From Ignavibacteria bacterium (lineage in GTDB: Bacteria > Bacteroidota > Ignavibacteria > Ignavibacteriales > Melioribacteraceae), in NCBI GenBank assembly GCA_027347545.1, contig DAIEQT010000464.1:1-6164 (forward strand): DNA of 6,164 nucleotides, read 5' to 3'. This document shows positions 1 to 5,419 of this stretch, piece by piece. The first letter of the stretch is position 1, and each line of letters begins with the position of its first letter. The notes under the pieces are model-generated. The model saw only the letters and a list, made by a program, of their open reading frames with translations, ran no database searches and was not told the origin of the DNA. Both the position numbers and the translations under genes were made by a program.

Positions 1-203
1 CGATGAATAAACTTTCCCTTAAGTGGGGATTAATTTCGCTCCATTGCAAAGACATTAGTGATAGGCACAATGCATCTAAGATTGTTCACCAAATGCTTTT
101 GAATCAAGAGATTGTTGACAAAGGTGATCTGGTAATTTTTACAGAAGGTGGATTGAAAATCAAAAACGCCCGAGAAAACTGGATACGTTTTGAAGTCGTT
201 TAA
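1..203 (+). CDS. pyk: Pyruvate kinase, C-terminal end (5' truncated by window edge)
   Basis: The reading frame is open from the left edge and stops with TAA at 201-203, so this is the tail of a longer gene. The visible 66-67 residues resemble the end of the pyruvate kinase C-terminal (allosteric) domain. A segment L-x-L-K-W-G-L-I matches the family's 'L-x-L-x-W-G-V' strand near the C-terminus. It is followed by a helix and then V-D-K-G-D-L-V-I-F-T-E-G-G, matching the family's 'v-x-x-G-D-x-v-v-x-t-x-G' strand-turn. The usual 'G-x-T-N-x-l-k-v' ending is replaced by a looser N-A-R-E-N-W-I-R-F-E-V-V. Pyruvate kinase converts phosphoenolpyruvate and ADP to pyruvate and ATP in the last step of glycolysis, in the cytoplasm. 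The catalytic barrel would lie left of the window. The ATG at 3-5 is more likely an internal methionine than a start. Identity rests on a short tail, so it is probable, not certain. Confidence 0.7.
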   Translation, partial: MNKLSLKWGLISLHCKDISDRHNASKIVHQMLLNQEIVDKGDLVIFTEGGLKIKNARENWIRFEVV

Positions 204-214
204 TTATTAAACTC

Positions 215-250
215 ATCCGGGTTTTGTAAAGCAAAATCCGGATTTTTTTT
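215..250 (+). terminator. Rho-independent terminator of the pyruvate kinase gene
   Basis: The arm ATCCGGGTTTTG (215-226) pairs with CAAAATCCGGAT (232-243) over 12 bp with one G-T wobble (221/237). The loop is 5 nt (TAAAG) and eight Ts follow at 243-250. It sits 11 nt after the stop codon at 201-203. This is a textbook intrinsic terminator. Its U-tract ends only 9 nt before the next start codon, at 260. Confidence 0.92.
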
Positions 251-259
251 AGGTACGGA

Positions 260-1291
260 ATGAAATCCCATCAAGAAGAATTAAAACTTGCAAAATGGTG
301 GGAACCGCATTCAAGCGGCAAAATACTCTGTACCCTTTGCCCGCGTTATTGCACAATCGGTGAAGATCAAATTGGCTTTTGTTTTATTAGACAAAACATA
401 AATGGAAAACTTTATTCACTTGGTTACGGCAGACCAACCGGATTCGCGATTGACCCAATTGAAAAAAAACCACTCAACCATTTCTTGCCCGGCTCTACAA
501 TTCTAAGTTTCGGCACTGCCGGCTGCAATCTCGGATGTAAGTTTTGCCAGAACTGGTCAATCAGTAAAGCAAAACTAAATTCTGTCCACTCACAGTTCGC
601 TTCGCCGGCAGAGGTAATTAACATTGCAATCAAACATAAAACTCCATCCATAGCCTTTACTTATAACGACCCGGTAATCTTTGGTGAATATGTAATTGAT
701 ATTTCCAAACTTGCTCGAGAGCAAAACATCAATTCTGTTATGGTAACCGCCGGCTACATTGATAAGAATGCCCGCAAAGAAGTTTTTGAATTCATTGATG
801 CCGCCAATATTGATCTCAAAGCCTTCTCAGAAATGTTCTATCACAAACTTACTTTTTCTCATCTCGCTCCGGTTCTTAATACACTGATCTGGCTTAAAAA
901 CGAAACGAATATCTGGTTTGAAATTACCACGCTCTTAATTCCAAAGGAAAACGATTCGGAAGAAGAAATTAAGCGTATGAGCGAGTGGATTCTTAAAAAC
1001 TTAGGAGAGGATGTTCCGCTTCACTTTACCGCTTTTCATCCGGATTTTAAGTTAACCGATAAGCAAGCCACTCCATTATCAACACTGGTTTCCGCGAGAC
1101 AAATTGCTCGGCAAATGGGAATCAAGTTTTGCTATCTTGGAAATGTACACCACGTGGAAAGTCAAACAACATACTGCCCTAACTGTAAAGAAGTTTTAAT
1201 AAAGCGGGATTGGCATTCAGTTACTTCCAACTGCGCAGCTAATGGTTTATGCAGCCGTTGTGGAACCCCGCTGCCAGGTAAATTTTACTAA
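260..1291 (+). CDS. amrS: AmmeMemoRadiSam-system radical SAM protein (AmrS-like)
   Basis: This is a complete 343-residue radical SAM protein of the family called AmrS, often annotated as pyruvate formate-lyase activating enzyme-like. The N-terminal cysteine motif CTLCPRYC (C24, C27, C31) plus C41 is followed by D-P-I-E-K-K-P-L-N-H-F-L-P-G at 65-78, the family's hallmark block. The CxxxCxxC site for the SAM-binding 4Fe-4S cluster is C89/C93/C96 in GCNLGCKFCQNW. Further family blocks are FTYNDPVIF (133-141), LHFTAFHPDF (254-263) and YLGNV (292-296). The C-terminus has a zinc-ribbon-like set: C306/C309 and C331/C334, with C325 nearby. Length is normal for the family. Radical SAM enzymes cleave SAM to a 5'-deoxyadenosyl radical; I do not know this subfamily's substrate. 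Family members are named for co-occurrence with AMMECR1-domain and Memo-like proteins, neither of which is in the window. The ATG at 260 is chosen because the family's N-terminal motif follows directly and no other in-frame ATG precedes it. The ribosome site is weak (AGG at 251-253). Confidence 0.9.
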   Translation: MKSHQEELKLAKWWEPHSSGKILCTLCPRYCTIGEDQIGFCFIRQNINGKLYSLGYGRPTGFAIDPIEKKPLNHFLPGSTILSFGTAGCNLGCKFCQNWSISKAKLNSVHSQFASPAEVINIAIKHKTPSIAFTYNDPVIFGEYVIDISKLAREQNINSVMVTAGYIDKNARKEVFEFIDAANIDLKAFSEMFYHKLTFSHLAPVLNTLIWLKNETNIWFEITTLLIPKENDSEEEIKRMSEWILKNLGEDVPLHFTAFHPDFKLTDKQATPLSTLVSARQIARQMGIKFCYLGNVHHVESQTTYCPNCKEVLIKRDWHSVTSNCAANGLCSRCGTPLPGKFY

Positions 1292-1341
1292 AGAATAAGC
1301 TCGCATATATATTTTAAACTGAATATCTTTTAAACGACTTT

Positions 1342-1370
1342 TAGTCAACTTATTAATTCATTAATATAAT
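1342..1370 (+). promoter_or_regulatory. Likely sigma-70-type promoter for the four-gene signalling unit
   Basis: A perfect -10 hexamer TATAAT lies at 1365-1370. Seventeen bases upstream is TAGTCA (1342-1347), which matches TTGACA at four of six positions. Transcription would start near 1377, leaving a leader of about 15 nt that still contains the ribosome site at 1382. This is the only good candidate in the 100-base gap between amrS and the signalling genes. No terminator hairpin was found after amrS, so some read-through from upstream is possible. Confidence 0.5.
1351..1366. repeat. 16-bp inverted repeat overlapping the -10 box (possible operator)
   Basis: TATTAAT (1351-1357) and ATTAATA (1360-1366) are perfect inverted copies separated by TC. 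The repeat fills the promoter spacer and its right arm covers the first two bases of the TATAAT. Position and symmetry fit a repressor or regulator dimer site. The sequence is entirely A/T in the arms, so a chance palindrome in AT-rich intergenic DNA is a real alternative. Confidence 0.35.
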
Positions 1371-1381
1371 TCTAACCAGCC

Positions 1382-1389
1382 AGGAGAAG
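1382..1389 (+). promoter_or_regulatory. Strong ribosome binding site for the exported protein gene
   Basis: AGGAGAAG lies just upstream of the ATG at 1392, with 5 nt between AGGAG and the start codon. It is the best Shine-Dalgarno site in the window and fixes the start of the first gene of the signalling unit. Confidence 0.8.
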
Positions 1390-1391
1390 TT

Positions 1392-1838
1392 ATGTTAAAA
1401 CAAATTACTATGGGGATTTTTACAATTTTTCTATTAATGTCGGTAACTACACAAGCTCAGGGTAAATTAGGGTTTGTGGGGAAAATCTTCGATAAGAAAG
1501 AAGCAAACATTTTATTTGGAGATGTCAAAAGCTCTTTCGAGCTTAAGCCCAATGTTCTTAAACTGGCTTTACTCAATGCAAAGGATTATGTATTTATTGC
1601 AGTTAGAAACGGTCGCATTTCTTTTGTAAACGAGAAAAAACAAGTTCTCGCCGGTGATTTACAACCCATTAGCGCAACTGAAACTGTTTATGTCATTAGC
1701 AAAGATAAAATGGCAGAGTTTGTTTCATTAATCGGCAGTGCGCCAATAGTAGTGGAGGAAAGGAGCGGGACAATAACTATTACTGCTACGGATTATACCT
1801 TGGAACAGTTGCTATCTTGTCCTCCAATATGTTTTTAA
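1392..1838 (+). CDS. Small exported protein of unknown function, C-terminal CPPICF
   Basis: I do not recognise this 148-residue protein. Residues 1-22 look like a Sec signal peptide: K3, a hydrophobic stretch from about 7 to 18, then T-Q-A before Q23 as a likely cleavage site. No lipobox cysteine is present, so it should be soluble in the periplasm or secreted. The mature part (about 126 residues) alternates short hydrophobic strands with charged turns, suggesting a mostly beta fold, for example YVFIAVRNGRISFV (66-79) and SGTITITATDYTL (125-137). It ends in S-C-P-P-I-C-F, holding the protein's only two cysteines (C143, C147), which could form a disulfide or bind a metal. The gene follows a strong ribosome site and its stop codon overlaps the next start (TAATG, 1836-1840), so it heads the signalling unit. 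A role as a sensing or ligand partner of the downstream 7TM protein is inference from position only. Confidence 0.8.
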   Translation: MLKQITMGIFTIFLLMSVTTQAQGKLGFVGKIFDKKEANILFGDVKSSFELKPNVLKLALLNAKDYVFIAVRNGRISFVNEKKQVLAGDLQPISATETVYVISKDKMAEFVSLIGSAPIVVEERSGTITITATDYTLEQLLSCPPICF

Positions 1839-2413
1839 TGAATAGTCTAGCCGAAATATTTCAGTATTTAATTCTTGTAAGTATTGTAATATGGATTTTA
1901 CCACCTATACGGCAATATAAGAGTTATATGTTTGATTTTTTCTTGGTACTTTCTATAATTGATCCAGCAACTCTGTTCTACGGTCTAATTACAAAGACAA
2001 ATATTCCTCTGTGGTTAATTGCTTTTTTTATTTATTTGTTAGTTGTTAGCGTTTTGTCAGAGGAGTTACTGAAAAAATTTAAATATGCTTTCATAGCCAT
2101 CCCACTATTATTCAGCATAATTATTCCTTTAATGACAACAATGCATTATCATATTCTTTTCATTTGTATGGATTTGGTGCTTCTATTTGTTTTCTTGAAA
2201 TGGTTAATTACATCTTACGTTGAGAGTAAAAGACTAAACATTTTTTATTTTATGCTTGTCTTTTATATGCTAACTGTAATTCTAAAATTCTTCAATCTAT
2301 TATTTGGTTTTGCTGATGCCTCTGCATTCTTTATTATTACAAGTATTACCCAAATCATCTTTGGACTCTTCTTTTCGATCGTTAGAGAAGATGGATCCGG
2401 AATCGCTCATTAG
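1838..2413 (+). CDS. Seven-helix integral membrane protein, putative sensor partner of the kinase
   Basis: This 191-residue protein has about seven hydrophobic helices, near residues 4-22, 30-50, 55-74, 82-100, 103-122, 134-155 and 159-181. Positive charges follow the inside rule for an N-outside, C-inside topology: R25/K28 after helix 1, K79/K80/K82 after helix 3 and K121/K131/R132 after helix 5. There is no soluble domain, and the cytoplasmic tail (I-V-R-E-D-G-S-G-I-A-H) is very short. That arrangement resembles the membrane half of 7TM-type sensor kinases, but with the kinase on a separate polypeptide. I assign no known family. The start chosen is ATG 1838, whose A is the last base of the upstream TAA. 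In-frame TTG 1817 and ATG 1829 would add 7 or 3 residues, and none has a clear ribosome site, which fits translational coupling. Hand counts of three 60-base stretches inside it gave 23-32% G+C, lower than one ahcY stretch (50%); much of this is expected from Phe/Ile/Leu-rich helices. Confidence 0.8.
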   Translation: MNSLAEIFQYLILVSIVIWILPPIRQYKSYMFDFFLVLSIIDPATLFYGLITKTNIPLWLIAFFIYLLVVSVLSEELLKKFKYAFIAIPLLFSIIIPLMTTMHYHILFICMDLVLLFVFLKWLITSYVESKRLNIFYFMLVFYMLTVILKFFNLLFGFADASAFFIITSITQIIFGLFFSIVREDGSGIAH

Positions 2414-3626
2414 TGTAGAGAACCCTTTATTATTTGGTCTCTTTCTGATGACGGTGATGATTATGGTCATCCTCGTTTACAACCGCTTCATTATTATTCC
2501 ATTGAAGAAGAAGCATCTTGCCGAGGAAGAAAATCTTAAGCTACAGCAGGCTGAGTTAATGGCTTTGTTCGCTTCTCTTTCTCCCGACCCAATTTTTAGA
2601 TTTGATGAAACCGGAAAGATTATTCTTGCCAACAATTCCGCTCATAAAATTTTTCCGCATAAAATTTTGCTTGGCGAGCAAGTTCAAACCATCCTTCCTT
2701 TTACCCAAGATTATGATTTGCTTGATGTAATTGATTCCGGCAGAACACTAATGAATACGTTTCCATTTGAAAAGAGCTATTATCAATTTTTAATTGTTGG
2801 AAGCCAAAAGTTCAAAATGTGCCAGGTTTACGGAAGAGATATTACCGAACTTAAATTAACCGAGAAAGACCTTAAAGAAGCATTGGTCAAGGCTGAAGAA
2901 TCAAAAAAGATGAAAGAATTTTTCTTGGCTCAAATTTCACACGAAATTCGTTCGCCTTTAAATGTTATTGTTGGCTACGCCGATTTGCTTAGTGATGAGC
3001 TAAAAGACACTGAGCGTGCTGACTTAGTTGCAATCTTAAAATCCGTAAAGAACAATAGTAAACGATTATACCGCACTTTCGACTTATTGCTGAATATGTC
3101 GCAAATTCAGACCGGGCGCTACGATGCCCGCTTTGAGAAAGTTGATATTTATGCATTGTTAAATACAATTCATGCCGAATACAAATCCTTAGCTGAAGAA
3201 AAAGGATTGCATTTACTTCTAAACAACACGCTGGAAAATGCAGTTATAGTTTATTGCGACCATTATTCAATTGCTCATGTTTTTGTCAATCTAATTGATA
3301 ACGCAATTAAATATACTAAACACGGAAGCGTCGAAATTAAAATCTACAAAGAGAACACAAACATAAATGTAGATATCGTTGATACCGGCAAAGGAATGTC
3401 CAAAGAGTTTGTTGATAATCTATTTATTCCATTTACTCAAGAAGAGATGGGTTATACGAGACGCTTTGATGGAACAGGACTCGGTTTGGCAATTGCCAAT
3501 AGTTTTACTGCTCTGAACAATGCAAAAATTAGAGTAACAAGCGAACAAGAAGTAGGAACAACATTCACAGTTATTTTAAACGGAGATAAAACATGGGGCA
3601 ACCCAAAGATAAACCAAAACTCTTAA
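2391..3626 (+). CDS. PAS-domain sensor histidine kinase with single membrane anchor
   Basis: This is a 411-residue kinase, complete in all catalytic boxes. Residues 11-36 form one membrane helix, with acidic residues before it and K39-K41 after it, so the N-terminus should face out with only about ten residues exposed. Residues about 52-150 look like a PAS domain (S-P-D-P-I-F-R-F-D-E-T-G-K-I start, Y-G-R-D-I-T-E-L end). A charged helical linker (150-178) leads to the HisKA site ISHEIRSPLN with phospho-acceptor H184 (codon 2940-2942). The HATPase domain has an N-box N300/N304, G1 DTGKG (331-335), F-box FIPF and G2 GTGLGL (361-366). It would autophosphorylate H184 from ATP and pass phosphate to a receiver, most likely the next gene. 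The start at ATG 2391 keeps the whole membrane helix and overlaps the upstream gene by 23 nt; the frame stays open back to 2304, but that part is a shadow of the 7TM gene. A later ATG (2448) would cut into the helix. The ribosome site is poor. Confidence 0.92.
   Translation: MDPESLISVENPLLFGLFLMTVMIMVILVYNRFIIIPLKKKHLAEEENLKLQQAELMALFASLSPDPIFRFDETGKIILANNSAHKIFPHKILLGEQVQTILPFTQDYDLLDVIDSGRTLMNTFPFEKSYYQFLIVGSQKFKMCQVYGRDITELKLTEKDLKEALVKAEESKKMKEFFLAQISHEIRSPLNVIVGYADLLSDELKDTERADLVAILKSVKNNSKRLYRTFDLLLNMSQIQTGRYDARFEKVDIYALLNTIHAEYKSLAEEKGLHLLLNNTLENAVIVYCDHYSIAHVFVNLIDNAIKYTKHGSVEIKIYKENTNINVDIVDTGKGMSKEFVDNLFIPFTQEEMGYTRRFDGTGLGLAIANSFTALNNAKIRVTSEQEVGTTFTVILNGDKTWGNPKINQNS
3582..3585 (+). 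promoter_or_regulatory. Ribosome binding site for the receiver, inside the kinase gene
   Basis: GGAG sits 7 nt before the ATG at 3593 and within the last 15 codons of the kinase gene. It supports the 3593 start and therefore a real 34-nt overlap between kinase and receiver. Confidence 0.65.
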
Positions 3627-4027
3627 TCGTTGAAGACGATTATGAGAACCAGAAATTTCTCACCCTCTTTTTGGGGAGATATTTCGAAGTTGATTCATGC
3701 GATTCTTCCGATACTTTTTACGACTTATTAAGCAAGAATAAATACGATTTGTTATTGATGGATATTTCCATTAGGGGACAAAAAGACGGGCTCGAGCTTA
3801 CTAAAGAGATTAGACTAAATCCGACTATGTCTTCCATCCCGGTTGTTTGTTATACTGCACATGCCTATCGAGAAGATAGGCTTAATGCTCTCGCTGCCGG
3901 ATGCGACGAATATATCAGCAAGCCGTCTAATATTTATTCACTGTTACAAACACTCTTGCTGCACGCTAAAAATAAATCTGTTCAACTTCCGCATGAATCT
4001 TTTAACCCAGGATTTGCAACAGTATAA
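3593..4027 (+). CDS. Single-domain (receiver-only) response regulator
   Basis: This 144-residue protein is one CheY-like receiver domain with a short tail. The acidic pocket is E14/D15 in LIVEDD, the phospho-acceptor is D57 in LLLMDISIRG (codon 3761-3763), the switch threonine is T88 in VVCYTAHA, and the conserved lysine is K110 in YISKP. All functional residues are present. The usual M-P-G turn after the aspartate is replaced by I-R-G. After about residue 126 there is only an 18-residue tail (S-V-Q-L-P-H-E-S-F and so on), with no DNA-binding, GGDEF or other output domain. It starts inside the kinase gene (34-nt overlap), so kinase and receiver are an obvious cognate pair. Its output must be by protein contact or by passing phosphate on, as with CheY, Spo0F or DivK; which of these is unknown. 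An ATG at 3843 in another frame is a shadow. Confidence 0.93.
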   Translation: MGQPKDKPKLLIVEDDYENQKFLTLFLGRYFEVDSCDSSDTFYDLLSKNKYDLLLMDISIRGQKDGLELTKEIRLNPTMSSIPVVCYTAHAYREDRLNALAAGCDEYISKPSNIYSLLQTLLLHAKNKSVQLPHESFNPGFATV

Positions 4028-4060
4028 AAAAAGTCCCGTTCGCTAACACGGACGGGACTT
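4026..4060. terminator. Bidirectional intrinsic terminator between receiver gene and ahcY
   Basis: AAGTCCCGTTCG (4031-4042) pairs with CGGACGGGACTT (4049-4060) over 12 bp with one wobble (4040/4051) and a 6-nt loop. Seven As at 4026-4032 give a U-tract for minus-strand transcripts coming from ahcY. On the plus strand the hairpin is followed by the weaker AATTATTTCT, so it probably also ends the signalling transcript, less efficiently. It starts inside the receiver stop codon (4025-4027) and lies 24 nt beyond the ahcY stop. Confidence 0.88.
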
Positions 4061-4084
4061 AATTATTTCTATACTATCGTCAGA

Positions 4085-5404
4085 TCAATATCTGTAGTAA
4101 TCCGGCTTAAATGGACCTTTGACTGTAACACCAATGTATTTGGCTTGTTTCTCGTTTAACGTTTCAAGCTCAACACCAATTTTACTTAAGTGCAGCCTTG
4201 CAACTTGTTCATCCAAATGTTTAGGAAGCATATAGACTTTGTTCTCATATTTATCTGAGTGTTGCCAAAGCTCTAACTGTGCAAGTGTTTGGTTTGTAAA
4301 TGAGTTTGACATTACAAATGACGGATGACCGGTAGCGCAACCAAGATTAACTAATCTTCCTTCTGCAAGTACAATCACATCTTTTCCATCAACGTTGTAT
4401 TTATCAACTTGTGGTTTAACCGTGTCTTTGGTGTTACCATAGTTCTCATTTAACCAGGCCATATCAATTTCATTATCAAAGTGTCCGATGTTACAAAGAA
4501 CAGCTTTGTCCTTCATCTTACGAAAATGTTGTTCGGAAATAATATCAACGTTTCCTGTAGCAGTTACAATTATATCGGCACGCGGTACCGCGTCAATCAT
4601 TTTCTTTACTTCATATCCATCCATAGCAGCTTGGAGCGCACAGATCGGATCAATTTCGGTAACAATAACTCTAACGCCCGCGCTTCTTAATGATTGAGCT
4701 GAGCCTTTGCCTACATCACCGTAACCGGCAACGACTGCAACTTTGCCAGCCATCATTAAATCTGTAGCGCGGCGGATCGCATCAACTAAAGATTCGCGGC
4801 AACCATACTTATTATCAAATTTAGATTTAGTAACAGAGTCGTTAACATTAATCGCCGGAATTGGAAGTGTCCCTTTTTCAACTCTTTCATACAAACGATG
4901 AACACCAGTTGTAGTTTCTTCGGAAATACCTCTAATGCCTTTTACTAATTCCGGAAATTTATCGAGAACCATGTTTGTTAAATCGCCGCCATCATCTAAA
5001 ATCATGTTCAACGGTTTTTTATTATCGCCAAAGAAAAGTGTTTGTTCAATGCACCAATCGAATTCTTCCAAGCCCATGCCTTTCCAAGCGAAGACCGGAG
5101 TTCCCGCGGCAGCAATTGCAGCAGCAGCATGATCTTGCGTTGAAAAAATATTGCATGATGACCATCTGACTTCAGCACCTAATTCAACAAGCGTTTCAAT
5201 TAACACGGCTGTTTGAATTGTCATGTGAAGACATCCGGCGATGCGAGCATCTTTAAGTGGTTTTGTCGCGCCAAACTCTTTGCGAAGCGACATCAGACCA
5301 GGCATTTCTGCTTCGGCTAATTCTATTTCTTTTCTTCCCCATTCTGCTAGGGAAATATCTTTTACTTTATAATCCAGAGTTTTTGTTTCTGCTGCTGCAC
5401 TCAT
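4085..5404 (-). CDS. ahcY: Adenosylhomocysteinase (S-adenosylhomocysteine hydrolase)
   Basis: This cytoplasmic NAD-dependent enzyme splits S-adenosylhomocysteine into adenosine and homocysteine, removing the product inhibitor of methyltransferases. The 439-residue protein is complete. Substrate-site residues known in the family are visible: H60, the block [13 protein letters not shown] (85-97), D138 in DDGGD, E162 in SEETTTG, K193 and D197 in [11 protein letters not shown], and C202. The Rossmann NAD site is GYGDVGKG (227-234), followed by G-H-F-D-N-E-I-D (307-314) and [11 protein letters not shown] (359-369). The C-terminus KPDYYRY carries the lysine and tyrosine that close the neighbouring subunit's NAD pocket in this tetrameric family. 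The length is close to the animal enzyme, suggesting that the insertion seen in some bacterial members is absent. The ATG at 5404 is preceded by AGGA (5411-5414) at 6 nt. It lies 15 nt after metK on the same strand, so the two are co-transcribed. Confidence 0.98.
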   Translation of the reverse strand: MSAAAETKTLDYKVKDISLAEWGRKEIELAEAEMPGLMSLRKEFGATKPLKDARIAGCLHMTIQTAVLIETLVELGAEVRWSSCNIFSTQDHAAAAIAAAGTPVFAWKGMGLEEFDWCIEQTLFFGDNKKPLNMILDDGGDLTNMVLDKFPELVKGIRGISEETTTGVHRLYERVEKGTLPIPAINVNDSVTKSKFDNKYGCRESLVDAIRRATDLMMAGKVAVVAGYGDVGKGSAQSLRSAGVRVIVTEIDPICALQAAMDGYEVKKMIDAVPRADIIVTATGNVDIISEQHFRKMKDKAVLCNIGHFDNEIDMAWLNENYGNTKDTVKPQVDKYNVDGKDVIVLAEGRLVNLGCATGHPSFVMSNSFTNQTLAQLELWQHSDKYENKVYMLPKHLDEQVARLHLSKIGVELETLNEKQAKYIGVTVKGPFKPDYYRY

Positions 5405-5410
5405 TTTATT

Positions 5411-5414
5411 TCCT
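5411..5414 (-). promoter_or_regulatory. Ribosome binding site of ahcY
   Basis: On the minus strand AGGA is followed by 6 nt and then the ATG ending at 5404. The whole metK-ahcY gap is only 15 nt, leaving no room for a separate promoter or an S-adenosylhomocysteine riboswitch. Confidence 0.7.
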
Positions 5415-5419
5415 ATTCG

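Noticed and set aside
3..203. Independent 66-residue small protein starting at ATG 3
   Set aside because: The frame is open to the window edge and the sequence aligns by eye to the end of pyruvate kinase, so the methionine is probably internal.
424..651. Minus-strand 75-codon reading frame within amrS
   Set aside because: It lies antisense to the most conserved part of amrS and has no ribosome site or recognisable protein features.
1292..1391. Terminator or small RNA gene after amrS
   Set aside because: Only short AT-rich dyads are present; none has a GC-rich stem with a following T-tract.
2304..2390. Longer N-terminus of the histidine kinase starting at 2304
   Set aside because: These 29 residues are the 7TM gene read in another frame. 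They give no sensible domain, and ATG 2391 already includes the full membrane helix.
2304..2413. 7TM protein and kinase as one gene broken by a frameshift
   Set aside because: The kinase has its own start codon and its own membrane anchor, and all neighbouring genes in the unit also overlap, so separate genes are the simpler reading. A sequencing or natural frameshift cannot be fully excluded without homologues.
4481..5169. Several plus-strand reading frames opposite ahcY
   Set aside because: They are shadows of the strongly conserved ahcY gene, with overlapping frames and no coherent protein sequence.
5405..5419. SAH riboswitch or separate promoter ahead of ahcY
   Set aside because: Only 15 nt separate the genes, and they hold just the ribosome site.
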